Shown: positions 34,701 to 41,843 of the stretch, piece by piece
How positions within the stretch are numbered: position 1 is the stretch's first letter
Layout of the letters: the number at the start of each line of letters is the position of its first letter
Source: Pseudomonas sp. CFBP13508
GTDB lineage: Bacteria > Pseudomonadota > Gammaproteobacteria > Pseudomonadales > Pseudomonadaceae
NCBI RefSeq assembly: GCF_005233515.1
Contig: NZ_QFZZ01000002.1
Coordinates: 248,001-312,000, forward strand
Direction of reading: 5' to 3'
DNA: 64,000 nucleotides
Program-made: the position numbers and the translations under genes
The notes under the pieces: model-generated
Told to the model about the DNA's origin: nothing
Seen by the model: the letters and a program-made list of their open reading frames with translations, nothing else
Database searches by the model: none

Positions 34701-35912
34701 TTGCAGGGCTATGTAAAAATCGCCCGCGACCTGACCGGACACAAGCGCCAGCAGGATGAACAGAGCAAGGAACTGGCGCAGACGCGCAATACCGTGTCCC
34801 TGCGTGATGAGTTCTTCGCGGTCATGTCCCATGAACTCAAGCACCCGCTCAACCTGATCCAGCTCAACGCCGAACTGCTGCGGCGCCTGCCGATGATCCG
34901 TACTGCCGGCCCGGCGACCAAAGCGGTCAATACCATCTGCGATGCCGTGAACAGTCAGGCGCGGATCATCGACGACCTGCTTGATGTAGCACGGGTGCGC
35001 ACCGGCAAGCTCAAACTGCAATTGGCGCGTGTCGATCTGAGCGCGGTTCTGCGCGACATTCACACCGTGGTGCTCAATGAGCAACACGCCACGCGCATCG
35101 ACCTGCAATTGCCTGAAGCACCGTTGATCATTCATGCCGACCCGACACGGGTCGAGCAGATCATCTGGAATCTGGTCAACAATTCGCTGAAGTTCACCCC
35201 ACCGAGCGGGCGCATTGAGTTGATCGCCAGCAAGAGCGGGAAAATGGCGCAACTGGACGTCAAGGATAACGGCGTCGGCATCGCTGCGGAAAACCTCGAA
35301 CACGTCTTCGATCTGTTCGGCCAGGCAGAAAAACAGCACACCAACCATCAACGTGAAGGCTTGGGCATAGGCCTGTCACTGGTGCGGCAACTGACCGAAG
35401 CCCAGCACGGCACGGTGAAGGTTGCTTCGCCGGGGCTCGGCGCCGGTTGTACCTTTACCGTTCGCCTGCCGCTGTCGACTGATGTCGAAGAAACCGCTGC
35501 AACAGCCGAGGTTGAACCGGTTTCCGGCAAGCTCGATGGCTTGAGCATTCTGCTGGTCGACGACTCGCCGGAAGTGCTGGAGACCTTGAAGCTGCTGCTG
35601 GAGATGGAAGACGCCGACGTAACGGCCTTCGATCATCCGGTGGCAGCGCTGAAAGCCGCTGAGAGCACGCGCTTCGATCTGATCATCTCCGACCTCGGCA
35701 TGCCGGTCATGACCGGCTATGAACTGATGGCTGCCCTGCGCAAACTGCCGCTGGTGAAAAACGTACCAGCGATCGCCCTCACCGGGTATGGCACTCAGAG
35801 CGACATGCAGAAATCCCGGGAAGCCGGGTTCGATCAGCATCTGGGCAAACCGGTGGCGTACGACGACCTGATTGAAACCATCGAGGCGTTGCGCCGCTCG
35901 GAGTTGCTGTAG
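31776..35912 (+). CDS. CheB-CheR-PAS-histidine kinase-receiver hybrid
   Basis: One 1378-aa chain joins: a CheB methylesterase domain (about 20-210; Ser32 in GIGASAGG, His in LHLSPDH, Asp in SGTGSDG), a CheR methyltransferase (about 230-500; SAGCSTGEEAYSLA, VCRNLLIYL), a PAS-like segment, a Glu-rich coiled coil (about 669-752), two PAS domains (about 750-985), HisKA (His1019 in FAVMSHELKHP), HATPase (about 1120-1235) and a receiver (about 1257-1375, Asp1306 in DLIISDLGMP). No membrane helices are seen. A TTG at 31665 would add 37 residues; I prefer the ATG at 31776 with AAGG eight bases ahead. Homologues are known; the signal and partners are not. Confidence 0.9.
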   Translation: MTSKTPASPSAPERKDVTPSHLNFPVVGIGASAGGLQAIKLFFEHMPKDSGMAFVIILHLSPDHQSIADQIIQESTRMPVLQVTQPVPIEKNCVYVISPAHSLSMNDGYLRVSTAGSPQARHTAIDLFFRDLADVHRERAFCVVLSGTGSDGAVGLSRIKEQGGVTLVQVPEDAEFDGMPRAAIETRMVDLVLPVVEMPQKLMELWRNSQNIKLPSANDPDLKALKPANEHEASIAEQRLHEILLYLRSSTGHDFKHYKRATVLRRIERRMQVTSQSDLGAYYDYLQNTPEESKALLGDMLIGVTNFFRDREAFEALERDVLPQLVQSVADSSEKEELRVWSAGCSTGEEAYSLAILLDDQMQVQSSKANLQVFATDIDERAITTGRAGTYPQAIVTDVPPTRLRHYFVKDNEHYRIRKEIREKVLFAKHSLLSDPPFSQIDLIVCRNLLIYLDREVQREILQMFHFALRPGGFLFLGTSESADACHELFAPVDKRNRIFRAKTGTPNSRRTPTMPRGGYMRTSVSRPPSKAIEPVKLSFADIHRRAIERFAPPSIIVDTNADILHMSEAAGRFLRHVGGELSRNLLTLILPELRLEIRTTLFQVQQSNLTVCSREVLLKREERQYRITLIAQPYKDDDFDSECVLVTFDETEIDAHEQALTTVLQTESQVLSNLERELQRTKLHLQDTIEQSEISSEELKASNEEMQAINEELRSATEELETSKEELQSINEELLTVNYELKTKVEETDKINDYLTNLIASTDIATVFVDRSMRIKWFTPRATDIFSMLPVDTGRSLLDITHRLNYPAMTEDAAQVFESLNMIEREVNSTDNRWYIARLLPYRSSEDHIDGTVLTFIDISKRREAEEELRLGEERMRLVAESTRDYAIIILDEMGAITSWNKGAELIFGHSKNEAEGQYYDFIFTAEDRAAGMAESELSTARQHGRSEDERWHVRKDGSRFFCSGEVTRLSGDRLQGYVKIARDLTGHKRQQDEQSKELAQTRNTVSLRDEFFAVMSHELKHPLNLIQLNAELLRRLPMIRTAGPATKAVNTICDAVNSQARIIDDLLDVARVRTGKLKLQLARVDLSAVLRDIHTVVLNEQHATRIDLQLPEAPLIIHADPTRVEQIIWNLVNNSLKFTPPSGRIELIASKSGKMAQLDVKDNGVGIAAENLEHVFDLFGQAEKQHTNHQREGLGIGLSLVRQLTEAQHGTVKVASPGLGAGCTFTVRLPLSTDVEETAATAEVEPVSGKLDGLSILLVDDSPEVLETLKLLLEMEDADVTAFDHPVAALKAAESTRFDLIISDLGMPVMTGYELMAALRKLPLVKNVPAIALTGYGTQSDMQKSREAGFDQHLGKPVAYDDLIETIEALRRSELL

Positions 35913-35933
35913 AGCTCGCCAGCGCTCCAACGC

Positions 35934-35975
35934 AAAAAGCCCCGCCGCACGAGTAAGTGCGACGGGGCTTTTTGT
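35934..35975 (+). terminator. Terminator of the hybrid kinase gene
   Basis: AAAAAGCCCCG..GCAC-GAGTAA-GTGC..CGGGGCTTTTT forms a strong hairpin with a T tail about 25 bp after the stop. Confidence 0.9.
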
Positions 35976-35987
35976 TTATTGAAGAGG

Positions 35988-36064
35988 TGGTGTCCCAGGC
36001 GGGGTTCGAACCTGCAACCTTCCCCTTAGGAGGGGGATGCTCTATCCAATTGAGCTACTGAGAC
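35988..36064 (-). tRNA. tRNA-Arg (anticodon CCT)
   Basis: The 77-nt minus-strand gene folds as a cloverleaf: acceptor GTCTCAG/CTGGGAC, anticodon loop CTCCTAA (CCT) on a TCCCC/GGGGA stem, T loop TTCGAAC, and an encoded CCA. It decodes AGG. Confidence 0.96.
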
Positions 36065-36362
36065 ACTGATTGACGCGGGCTGTATGCGACGCGACAGACG
36101 GCGTGCATGTTAACGGCCGGCCCTTGTTTTGTCATGTCGTCCGTAGGGCTTTTTAAGTGTAGGCAAGCGCCCTGGAAGATTGCGGGAACTTTTACCGGGC
36201 AAATTGCACTACGCGGAAATGCGGTCATTGCAGATTGCAATCAGCGTCGCCGGAAAAAACATACCAAACCCTTGTTTTTAAAGGACTTATCAGCCGTTAC
36301 ACTGTTGGCACGGCGGCTGCTATGCCTGTTCTATCAAAAAGAACAATTTGGAGCGTCGTGCC
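36065..36362. other. Gap without recognised gene
   Basis: This 298-bp stretch holds no convincing gene. A near sigma-54 sequence TGGCACGGCGGCTGC (36306-36320) has one mismatch in the -12 and could serve the small gene at 36363, but I give it little weight. Confidence 0.5.
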
Positions 36363-36596
36363 ATGAACAGCACCCTCTTGCTTGCAAACGCAGCGGCATT
36401 GGCTTTCTTGCTCGGATCGCATTTTTTTCCCAAGGCTGACGTTGAGCAGCCAGTGGCGCAGCGCATGCCGCATTACCTGCAAGTGCAGAAAGCGCCGCAG
36501 TGGGCAGTGTTGAGTGAACGCAGCGACGCTTCTACACAAATGGTCAGCGAGCCTGAGCAAGCCTCGGCGCCAATCACCGAACGTCTGGTTTTTTGA
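36363..36596 (+). CDS. Small single-pass membrane or exported hypothetical protein
   Basis: The 77-aa product MNSTLLLANAAALAFLLG... has one N-terminal hydrophobic segment (about residues 4-22) and a polar tail. It has no cysteine lipobox. GGAG eight bases before the ATG at 36363 supports the start. It ends 21 bp before the next small membrane protein gene and is probably co-transcribed. Function unknown. Confidence 0.65.
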   Translation: MNSTLLLANAAALAFLLGSHFFPKADVEQPVAQRMPHYLQVQKAPQWAVLSERSDASTQMVSEPEQASAPITERLVF

Positions 36597-36616
36597 AATA
36601 TCTTCAGGAGTACAAC

Positions 36617-36796
36617 ATGTCCAAATCGGCGACAGGATTTCTGATCCTCGCTTTACTGAGTGGCGTTACCCATCTGGCGCTGTTCGAGGAGACGGAAGTC
36701 ACCTTGCCTCTGGTTGGCTGTGGCGTGTTTGCGGTGCTGTTCGTGTTGGCTCTGATTGCAGGGCGCAAGATCAAGTTCGATCCGGTTCTGCGTTGA
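36617..36796 (+). CDS. Small two-helix inner-membrane protein
   Basis: The 59-aa protein has two hydrophobic helices (SATGFLILALLSGVTHLALF and LVGCGVFAVLFVLALIAG) and a basic C-terminus RKIKFDPVLR. It resembles the PA3371-type protein found next to phnN in P. aeruginosa, from memory. AGGAG is seven bases before the ATG at 36617; the in-frame ATG eight codons earlier lacks a site. Its last 26 bp overlap the end of phnN on the other strand. Confidence 0.75.
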   Translation: MSKSATGFLILALLSGVTHLALFEETEVTLPLVGCGVFAVLFVLALIAGRKIKFDPVLR

Positions 36797-37340
36797 GCCG
36801 GATCACCTCGAGTAATGCAGAGACAGCTTCAGCAAGATCAGCAGAATTGTCGACCTGATGAACGGGGCTGTCGCTGGATCTTCGGTCTTTGAACAGTGCG
36901 TTGCGAGCCAGCCTCGCATCGATTTGCTCAGGGGTCTCCCGACCACGGCTGAGCAAGCGCTTGCGCAGGACATCATCGTTGACTGTCAGCAGAATCGGCA
37001 CCAGGGTTGGATACCTCTCCATTGCTTGACGCAGGTTCGCTCTTGACCCGTTAACCAGTACGTGCCGGCCCGCTTGCAACCATTCATCCATTTCCCTTGG
37101 AATGCCGTAGGAGAGGCCGTTGGCTTGCCAGGCCAAGGAAAAAGCGCCGGCGTGCTGTCGCCGCTCGAACTCTTCAGGCGTCACGCCAATTGCATCTTCG
37201 CCGACGGACTCCGCCGAGCGGGTAATCACCCGGCGCATTACTTCACAGTTCAACGCCCGCAGTGGCTCACGTGATGCATCAATCAGGCTGTCCTTGCCCG
37301 AACCAGACGGCCCCATCAGGTAAAAAAGCTTGCCATCCAT
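36771..37340 (-). CDS. phnN: Ribose 1,5-bisphosphate phosphokinase PhnN
   Basis: The 189-aa kinase makes PRPP from ribose 1,5-bisphosphate in the C-P lyase pathway and resembles guanylate kinase. A P-loop is seen at LMGPSGSGKDSL (residues 8-19), with RRVITR and the lid-type segment SRGRETPEQIDARLAR. The rest of the phn cluster is not in the window; the gene stands alone and ends tail to tail within the small membrane gene. Confidence 0.88.
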   Translation of the reverse strand: MDGKLFYLMGPSGSGKDSLIDASREPLRALNCEVMRRVITRSAESVGEDAIGVTPEEFERRQHAGAFSLAWQANGLSYGIPREMDEWLQAGRHVLVNGSRANLRQAMERYPTLVPILLTVNDDVLRKRLLSRGRETPEQIDARLARNALFKDRRSSDSPVHQVDNSADLAEAVSALLEVIRLNAEPDRT

Positions 37341-37380
37341 CCCGAAAACGCCCTCCGACGGGTCCTGCCTCTAGTAAATC

Positions 37381-37391
37381 GGCAAATTGCC
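37381..37391. promoter_or_regulatory. Possible AmrZ operator
   Basis: GGCAAATTGCC is a palindrome of the GGC-N5-GCC type recognised by AmrZ. It lies about 340 bp upstream of amrZ. A second one is at 37612-37622. Confidence 0.3.
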
Positions 37392-37611
37392 ACTATCCTG
37401 TACACATAGGGATCAAGAATAGCGAGCCGCATAGCATGCACGCTCCGAAGTCTTCGGACATCAACAGATGTGCATTCAAAAGCGGGCAGCGATACGGAAG
37501 GATGGAAAGTTTTCCAACCAGTCCGCATTTCTGACAACTGGTGCTGGCATTACGCCTTTACCCGGCTCAATATTTGTCACAGAATTGACGCCAATGATCT
37601 GGCAATTTTGA

Positions 37612-37622
37612 GGCATGATGCC
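37612..37622. promoter_or_regulatory. Possible AmrZ operator near amrZ
   Basis: GGCATGATGCC (GGC-N5-GCC) lies about 107 bp before the amrZ ATG, a fitting place for the autorepression known for P. aeruginosa amrZ. The gap 37341-37728 shows no gene. Confidence 0.4.
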
Positions 37623-37728
37623 GGCCTCTTAACAATTCAGGTTGAACCAATTGGTCCGGATGCTTGTCCTACCACACATCCTGCGGCCAATCCCGAGAAC
37701 CGCTCCCCTGAACTAACCGGTTAAATAT

Positions 37729-38055
37729 ATGCGCCCATTGAAACAGGCAATTTATTCCAGCCGTACGGCTGACAAGTTTGTCGTACGTCTGCCAGACGGA
37801 ATGCGTGAACGCATTGCCGAGGTGGCTCGCAATCATCATCGCAGCATGAACTCCGAGATCATTGCGCGCCTTGAGCAGAGTCTTATTCAGGAAGGCGCAC
37901 TGGGCGAAGAGCTGAGCATGCGCCTGGACAGCCCGGAGCTGTCGCTGCACGAGCGCGAGCTGTTGCAACGCTTCCGTCAGCTGTCGCACCGTCAGCAGAA
38001 CGCCCTGGTGTCGCTGATCGCACACGACGCAGAAATGGCCGCAGACGCGTCCTGA
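37729..38055 (+). CDS. amrZ: Ribbon-helix-helix regulator AmrZ (AlgZ)
   Basis: The 108-aa Arc-family protein regulates alginate, motility and biofilm genes. A short flexible N-terminus is followed by the ribbon-helix-helix domain (about 15-60: [38 protein letters not shown]), with Lys16/Val18/Arg20 on the DNA-reading strand, and a helical tetramerisation tail ([26 protein letters not shown]). It follows P. aeruginosa AmrZ closely. It is monocistronic with its own terminator. Confidence 0.94.
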   Translation: MRPLKQAIYSSRTADKFVVRLPDGMRERIAEVARNHHRSMNSEIIARLEQSLIQEGALGEELSMRLDSPELSLHERELLQRFRQLSHRQQNALVSLIAHDAEMAADAS

Positions 38056-38072
38056 GTTATACCGAACATATT

Positions 38073-38101
38073 GAAGCCAGCATGATTGCTGGCTTTTTTT
38101 T
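38073..38101 (+). terminator. Terminator of amrZ
   Basis: AAGCCAGCA-TGAT-TGCTGGCTT followed by a T run, 18 bp after the stop. Confidence 0.92.
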
Positions 38102-38148
38102 GCCCGCAATATGACAGATGGCCGCTTGGCAATTGAGTGTGGCAGGCA

Positions 38149-38180
38149 CAAAAAAGCCCGTCGATTTGACGGGCTTTTCA
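38149..38180 (-). terminator. Terminator of mgtE
   Basis: On the minus strand AAAAGCCCGTC-AAAT-CGACGGGCTTTTTT lies about 12 bp after the mgtE stop. Confidence 0.92.
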
Positions 38181-38190
38181 TTGCACAAGG

Positions 38191-39633
38191 TCAGAGGAGG
38201 AAAATGGTCGCCAACCCGAGAAAGATGAAGAAGCCACCGCTGTCGGTCATTGCCGTGATCATGACGCTGGCGCCCATCGCCGGATCGCGACCCATTTTCG
38301 CCAGCGTCATCGGGATCAACACGCCCATCAACGCCGCCAGCAACAGATTGAGCGTCATCGCCGCCGTCATGACCACGCCGAGTGACCAACTGCCGTAGAG
38401 CATGTACGCGACCACACCGATCACCCCGCCCCAGACCAGACCGTTAATCAAACCGACCGCCAGCTCTTTGCGCATCAAGCGCGAGGTGTTGCCGGTGCTG
38501 ACCTGATCCAGCGCCATGGCGCGCACGATCATGGTGATGGTCTGGTTACCGGAGTTGCCACCGATACCCGCCACGATCGGCATCAGCGCCGCCAGTGCCA
38601 CGAGCTTCTCGATCGAACCTTCGAACAGACCGATCACCCGTGATGCGACAAATGCAGTGATCAGGTTCACCGCCAGCCACGCCCAACGGTTACGCAGGGA
38701 TTTCCACACCGAGGCGAAGATATCTTCCTCTTCGCGCAGACCGGCCATGTTGAGGACTTCGCTCTCGCTTTCCTCACGGATCAGGTCGACCATTTCGTCG
38801 ATGGTCAGACGGCCGATCAGTTTGCCGTTCTTGTCGACCACCGGCGCCGAGATCAAGTCGTAACGCTCGAATGCCTGAGCGGCGTCGTAGGCATCTTCGT
38901 CCGGGTGGAAACTGACCGGATCGCTGGCCATGACTTCCGCGACCTGCTTCTCCGGATCGTTGACCAGCAGACGCTTGATCGGCAGCACGCCCTTGAGCAC
39001 GCCGTCGTAATCGACCACGAACAGTTTGTCGGTGTGACCGGGAAGCTCTTTGAGGCGACGCAGGTAACGCAGCACCACTTCGAGGCTGACGTCCTCACGG
39101 ATCGTCACCATTTCGAAGTCCATCAGCGCACCGACCTGGTCCTCGTCGTAGGACAGGGCCGAGCGCACGCGTTCGCGCTGCTGGTTATCGAGACTTTCCA
39201 TCAGCTCATGGACAACGTCTCGCGGCAGCTCGGAGGCCAGGTCAGCGAGTTCGTCGGCGTCCATGTCCTTGGCCGCAGCCAGGAGCTCGTGATCGTCCAT
39301 GTCGGCGATCAGCGTCTCACGGACGGAATCGGATACTTCGAGAAGGATATCGCCGTCGCGATCGGCCTTGACCAGTTGCCAGAGCGTCAGACGATCGTCC
39401 AGCGGCAAGGCTTCAAGAATGTAGGCGACGTCGGCGGAGTGCAGATCATCGAGTTTGCGTTGCAGCTCGACGAGGTTTTGCCGGTGAACCAGGTTTTCCA
39501 CGCGGTCGTGGTGCGGACCTTCCTGGCGATGAGTCAGGTCTTCAACGACACGCTGGCGCTGCAGCAACTCGATGACCTGAGCCAGGCGGTCCTGCAGGCT
39601 TTCCTGTGTTTTCTTTACTTCGATTTCGGACAT
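38191..39633 (-). CDS. mgtE: Magnesium transporter MgtE
   Basis: The 480-aa Mg2+ channel has an N-terminal helical superhelix domain (about 50-165), two CBS domains (about 170-295) that sense Mg2+, a plug helix and five transmembrane helices (about 315-480) with the conserved GIGGNSGNQT. A longer frame exists upstream, but GGAG seven bases ahead of the ATG at 39633 and the start MSEIEVKKTQESLQ decide. No Mg2+ riboswitch is visible upstream. In P. aeruginosa mgtE also affects type III secretion through the Rsm pathway; rsmA lies 1.3 kb away. Confidence 0.94.
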   Translation of the reverse strand: MSEIEVKKTQESLQDRLAQVIELLQRQRVVEDLTHRQEGPHHDRVENLVHRQNLVELQRKLDDLHSADVAYILEALPLDDRLTLWQLVKADRDGDILLEVSDSVRETLIADMDDHELLAAAKDMDADELADLASELPRDVVHELMESLDNQQRERVRSALSYDEDQVGALMDFEMVTIREDVSLEVVLRYLRRLKELPGHTDKLFVVDYDGVLKGVLPIKRLLVNDPEKQVAEVMASDPVSFHPDEDAYDAAQAFERYDLISAPVVDKNGKLIGRLTIDEMVDLIREESESEVLNMAGLREEEDIFASVWKSLRNRWAWLAVNLITAFVASRVIGLFEGSIEKLVALAALMPIVAGIGGNSGNQTITMIVRAMALDQVSTGNTSRLMRKELAVGLINGLVWGGVIGVVAYMLYGSWSLGVVMTAAMTLNLLLAALMGVLIPMTLAKMGRDPAMGASVMITAMTDSGGFFIFLGLATIFLL

Positions 39634-39954
39634 AGGCGAACTCCACTCCCAGCAGCGGGGCACGCCGGAAGGATCAATCAGTCAATTCATGATTGGTGAA
39701 ACGGTTTACTGAACAACTACTGGGTAAGTCCATGGAGGTTTTCCATAAGCCCCGGCGGGGCTGACGGGCGCAATGATACACGCCTGACGGTTTAAAACGT
39801 TGAAAAAATCACGGCTGAAACAAGCGCTTGCGAAACAAACCTGAGCACCTGCCTGACCCGTGCAAATGCGACGACTCATCTTGAAAAGAAAACACACCGG
39901 CAATGCAAAAAGCAGCGACTACCCTTGAGCGTAGATCGTCACGGAGGACATCGA
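39634..39954. other. Divergent gap between mgtE and the DUF4124-like gene
   Basis: The 321-bp space carries both promoters presumably, but I see no clear gene, terminator, repeat or riboswitch in it. Confidence 0.5.
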
Positions 39955-40467
39955 ATGCCATCAAAACCCGCGCTATATCTACTGACCGCCCTGTTCCACA
40001 CCACGCCTGCCAGCGCCACCACACTTCATCGTTGCCAGGCCGCTGACGGCAGCATCACCTTCACATCGATGAGCTGCGCAACTGGCGAGCAGCTCTCAAT
40101 TCAGGAAGTTCACCCCTACTCGCCTGGCTGGGTCGCGATCATGCCGGAGTTCAATCACGAAGCCGTGACCGGCATGAAAGACAGCGGACGCGAACCGGGC
40201 ATCGTCGGCGGCACCGAACACAAATGTGGAACCCTGATCGATAACAGGCAGCGGCGCGAAGCGATCATCAATCGGCGAGTGATTGCCGGCATGAGTCAGC
40301 GCGATGTCGAAAGCGCACTGGGCAAGCCGGACAAGATCAACACGCGCACTTCGACCACGAGCTATCGTTACGACCTCAAGCGAGGCCGCAGTGCTCAAAT
40401 TGATTTTGATGAAAGAGGCTGTGTGAAGGGAAAAGCCAAATCCCGGACAGCAAAAAGCCCGCGTTAA
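39955..40467 (+). CDS. Exported DUF4124-like protein
   Basis: The 170-aa precursor has a signal peptide (ALYLLTALFHTTPASA) and then the DUF4124-type start LHRCQAADGSITFTSMSC with two cysteines. A second region (RRVIAGMSQRDVESALGKPDKINTRTSTTSYRY) resembles the SmpA/OmlA-type GMS..V...LG.P motif. GGAGGA precedes the ATG at 39955. Its last codons and TAA lie inside the terminator hairpin, giving the C-terminal TAKSPR. Probably periplasmic; function unknown. Confidence 0.78.
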   Translation: MPSKPALYLLTALFHTTPASATTLHRCQAADGSITFTSMSCATGEQLSIQEVHPYSPGWVAIMPEFNHEAVTGMKDSGREPGIVGGTEHKCGTLIDNRQRREAIINRRVIAGMSQRDVESALGKPDKINTRTSTTSYRYDLKRGRSAQIDFDERGCVKGKAKSRTAKSPR

Positions 40468-40479
40468 ACGCGGGCTTCT
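40453..40479 (+). terminator. Terminator overlapping a coding end
   Basis: AAGCCCGCG-TTAA-ACGCGGGCTT has the stop codon of the DUF4124-like gene in its loop. The following T stretch is short. Confidence 0.7.
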
Positions 40480-40486
40480 TGGTATA

Positions 40487-40563
40487 TGGTGCACTCGACA
40501 GGATTCGAACCTGTGACCGCTCGGTTCGTAGCCGAGTACTCTATCCAGCTGAGCTACGAGTGC
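40487..40563 (-). tRNA. tRNA-Arg (anticodon ACG), copy 2
   Basis: The 77-nt cloverleaf has acceptor GCACTCG/CGAGTGC, anticodon loop CTACGAA (ACG, read as ICG), T loop TTCGAAT and an encoded CCA. It is identical to the copy at 40636-40712. Confidence 0.97.
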
Positions 40564-40635
40564 ATTTTGTGTTTTTAAACCAGACCACAACTGGCTGAAG
40601 CCGAGTTACTCACCTTACAGCAAATAACTCTTAAA

Positions 40636-40712
40636 TGGTGCACTCGACAGGATTCGAACCTGTGACCGCTCGGTTCGTAGCCGAGTACTCTATCCAGCTG
40701 AGCTACGAGTGC
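40636..40712 (-). tRNA. tRNA-Arg (anticodon ACG), copy 1
   Basis: It is the same sequence as the gene at 40487-40563, 72 bp upstream on the same strand. The pair is probably co-transcribed with tRNA-Ser. Confidence 0.97.
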
Positions 40713-40819
40713 ATTTGTTGCCGCGCATTATAGGCCGTCTAATCTCTATGTCAAACACTTTTTCTAGTAATTTCAACAACTTACAGAAGAAGCCAGATTA
40801 CGACGTACTAAGCAAATAA

Positions 40820-40910
40820 TGGCGGAGAACGGGGGATTCGAACCCCCGACACCCTTTTGAGGTGTACTCCCTTAGCAGGGGAGCGCCTTCGGCCACTCGG
40901 CCAGCTCTCC
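40820..40910 (-). tRNA. tRNA-Ser (anticodon GCT)
   Basis: The 91-nt class II tRNA has a long variable arm (ACACCTCAAAAGGGTGT), anticodon loop CTGCTAA (GCT), and an encoded CCA. It lies between csrA and the arginine tRNAs, as in other pseudomonads. Confidence 0.97.
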
Positions 40911-40972
40911 GCAACACGGGGCGTATATTAACCAGCTTCTTCCCCGTTTGCAAACATAAAAATCGATAAAAA

Positions 40973-41161
40973 TTAATGGCTTGGTTCTTCGTCCTTCTCT
41001 TTCTTTATACGCAGGTAAATTTCCTCACGGTGCACCGCAACCTCTTTCGGAGCGTTGACGCCGATACGCACCTGGTTTCCTTTGACGCCGAGCACGGTCA
41101 CGGTGATTTCGCCGTCACCGATAATCAGGCTTTCCGCGCACCGACGAGTCAGAATCAGCAT
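40973..41161 (-). CDS. csrA: Carbon storage regulator CsrA/RsmA
   Basis: The 62-aa RNA-binding dimer ([49 protein letters not shown]) has the conserved Leu4/Arg6 strand and Arg44 in VHREE that contact GGA loops. It represses or activates many messages and is titrated by RsmX/Y/Z. Downstream of lysC as in P. aeruginosa rsmA. Confidence 0.97.
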   Translation of the reverse strand: MLILTRRCAESLIIGDGEITVTVLGVKGNQVRIGVNAPKEVAVHREEIYLRIKKEKDEEPSH

Positions 41162-41304
41162 ACCTTTCTCCTTACGCCATTCATTTCAGGGACAACAGTC
41201 TGCAAAAAAAAGGCACCCGACCTACAACCGCAGCGATCGTAGCCCTACATGCCTGAGTATTGACCAGCGCGAGCAAAAGAACAGTTCCGGGGCTCGCGCC
41301 ATTC

Positions 41305-41338
41305 AAAAATAAAGGGCGCGGTCAGACCGCGCCCTTCA
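41305..41338 (-). terminator. Terminator of lysC
   Basis: On the minus strand AAGGGCGCGGTC-TGACCGCGCCCTTTATTTTT lies just past the lysC stop (41349). It separates lysC from csrA. Confidence 0.9.
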
Positions 41339-41348
41339 CAGAAGCGGA

Positions 41349-41843
41349 TTACTCGCCCTGACGGGCCGGAGCATCCAGTTCGAAAGCCGTGTGCAGCGCG
41401 CGCACGGCCAGTTCCAGGTATTTCTCTTCGATCACTACGGACACCTTGATTTCCGAAGTCGAGATCATCTGGATGTTGATGCTTTCTTTCGCCAGCGATT
41501 CGAACATGCGGCTGGCCACGCCTGCGTGGGAACGCATGCCGACGCCGACGATCGAGACCTTGGCGATCTTGGTGTCGCCAACGACTTCACGGGCACCGAT
41601 CTCGCGAGCGGTGTTTTCCAGCACGGTCTGTGCAGCCTGGTAGTCGTTGCGGTGCACGGTGAAGGTGAAGTCGGTGGTGTTATCGTGCGCGACGTTCTGC
41701 ACGATCATGTCGACTTCGATGTTCGCGGCACTGATCGGGCCGAGAATCTTGAACGCCACGCCCGGGGTGTCTGGCACGCCACGGATGGTCAGCTTGGCTT
41801 CATCGCGATTGAAAGCGATGCCGGAAATGATCGGCTGTTCCAT
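41349..41843 (-). CDS. Probable aspartokinase beta subunit from an internal start
   Basis: Inside lysC an in-frame ATG at 41843 (MEQPIISGIAFNRDEAK) is preceded by AGAGGAAA at a normal distance. Translation from it gives 164 residues made only of the two ACT regulatory domains. In B. subtilis and Corynebacterium lysC such an overlapping in-frame gene yields the beta subunit of an alpha2-beta2 enzyme. The site is seen; its use here is inference. Confidence 0.6.
   Translation of the reverse strand: MEQPIISGIAFNRDEAKLTIRGVPDTPGVAFKILGPISAANIEVDMIVQNVAHDNTTDFTFTVHRNDYQAAQTVLENTAREIGAREVVGDTKIAKVSIVGVGMRSHAGVASRMFESLAKESINIQMISTSEIKVSVVIEEKYLELAVRALHTAFELDAPARQGE

Noticed and set aside
36306..36320. 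Sigma-54 promoter before the small gene at 36363
   Set aside because: TGGCACGGCGGCTGC lacks the first T of the -12 and the gene has no known RpoN link; kept only as a note in the gap entry.
39634..39954. Mg2+ riboswitch before mgtE
   Set aside because: No ykoK/M-box or mgtA-like pattern is visible in the leader.
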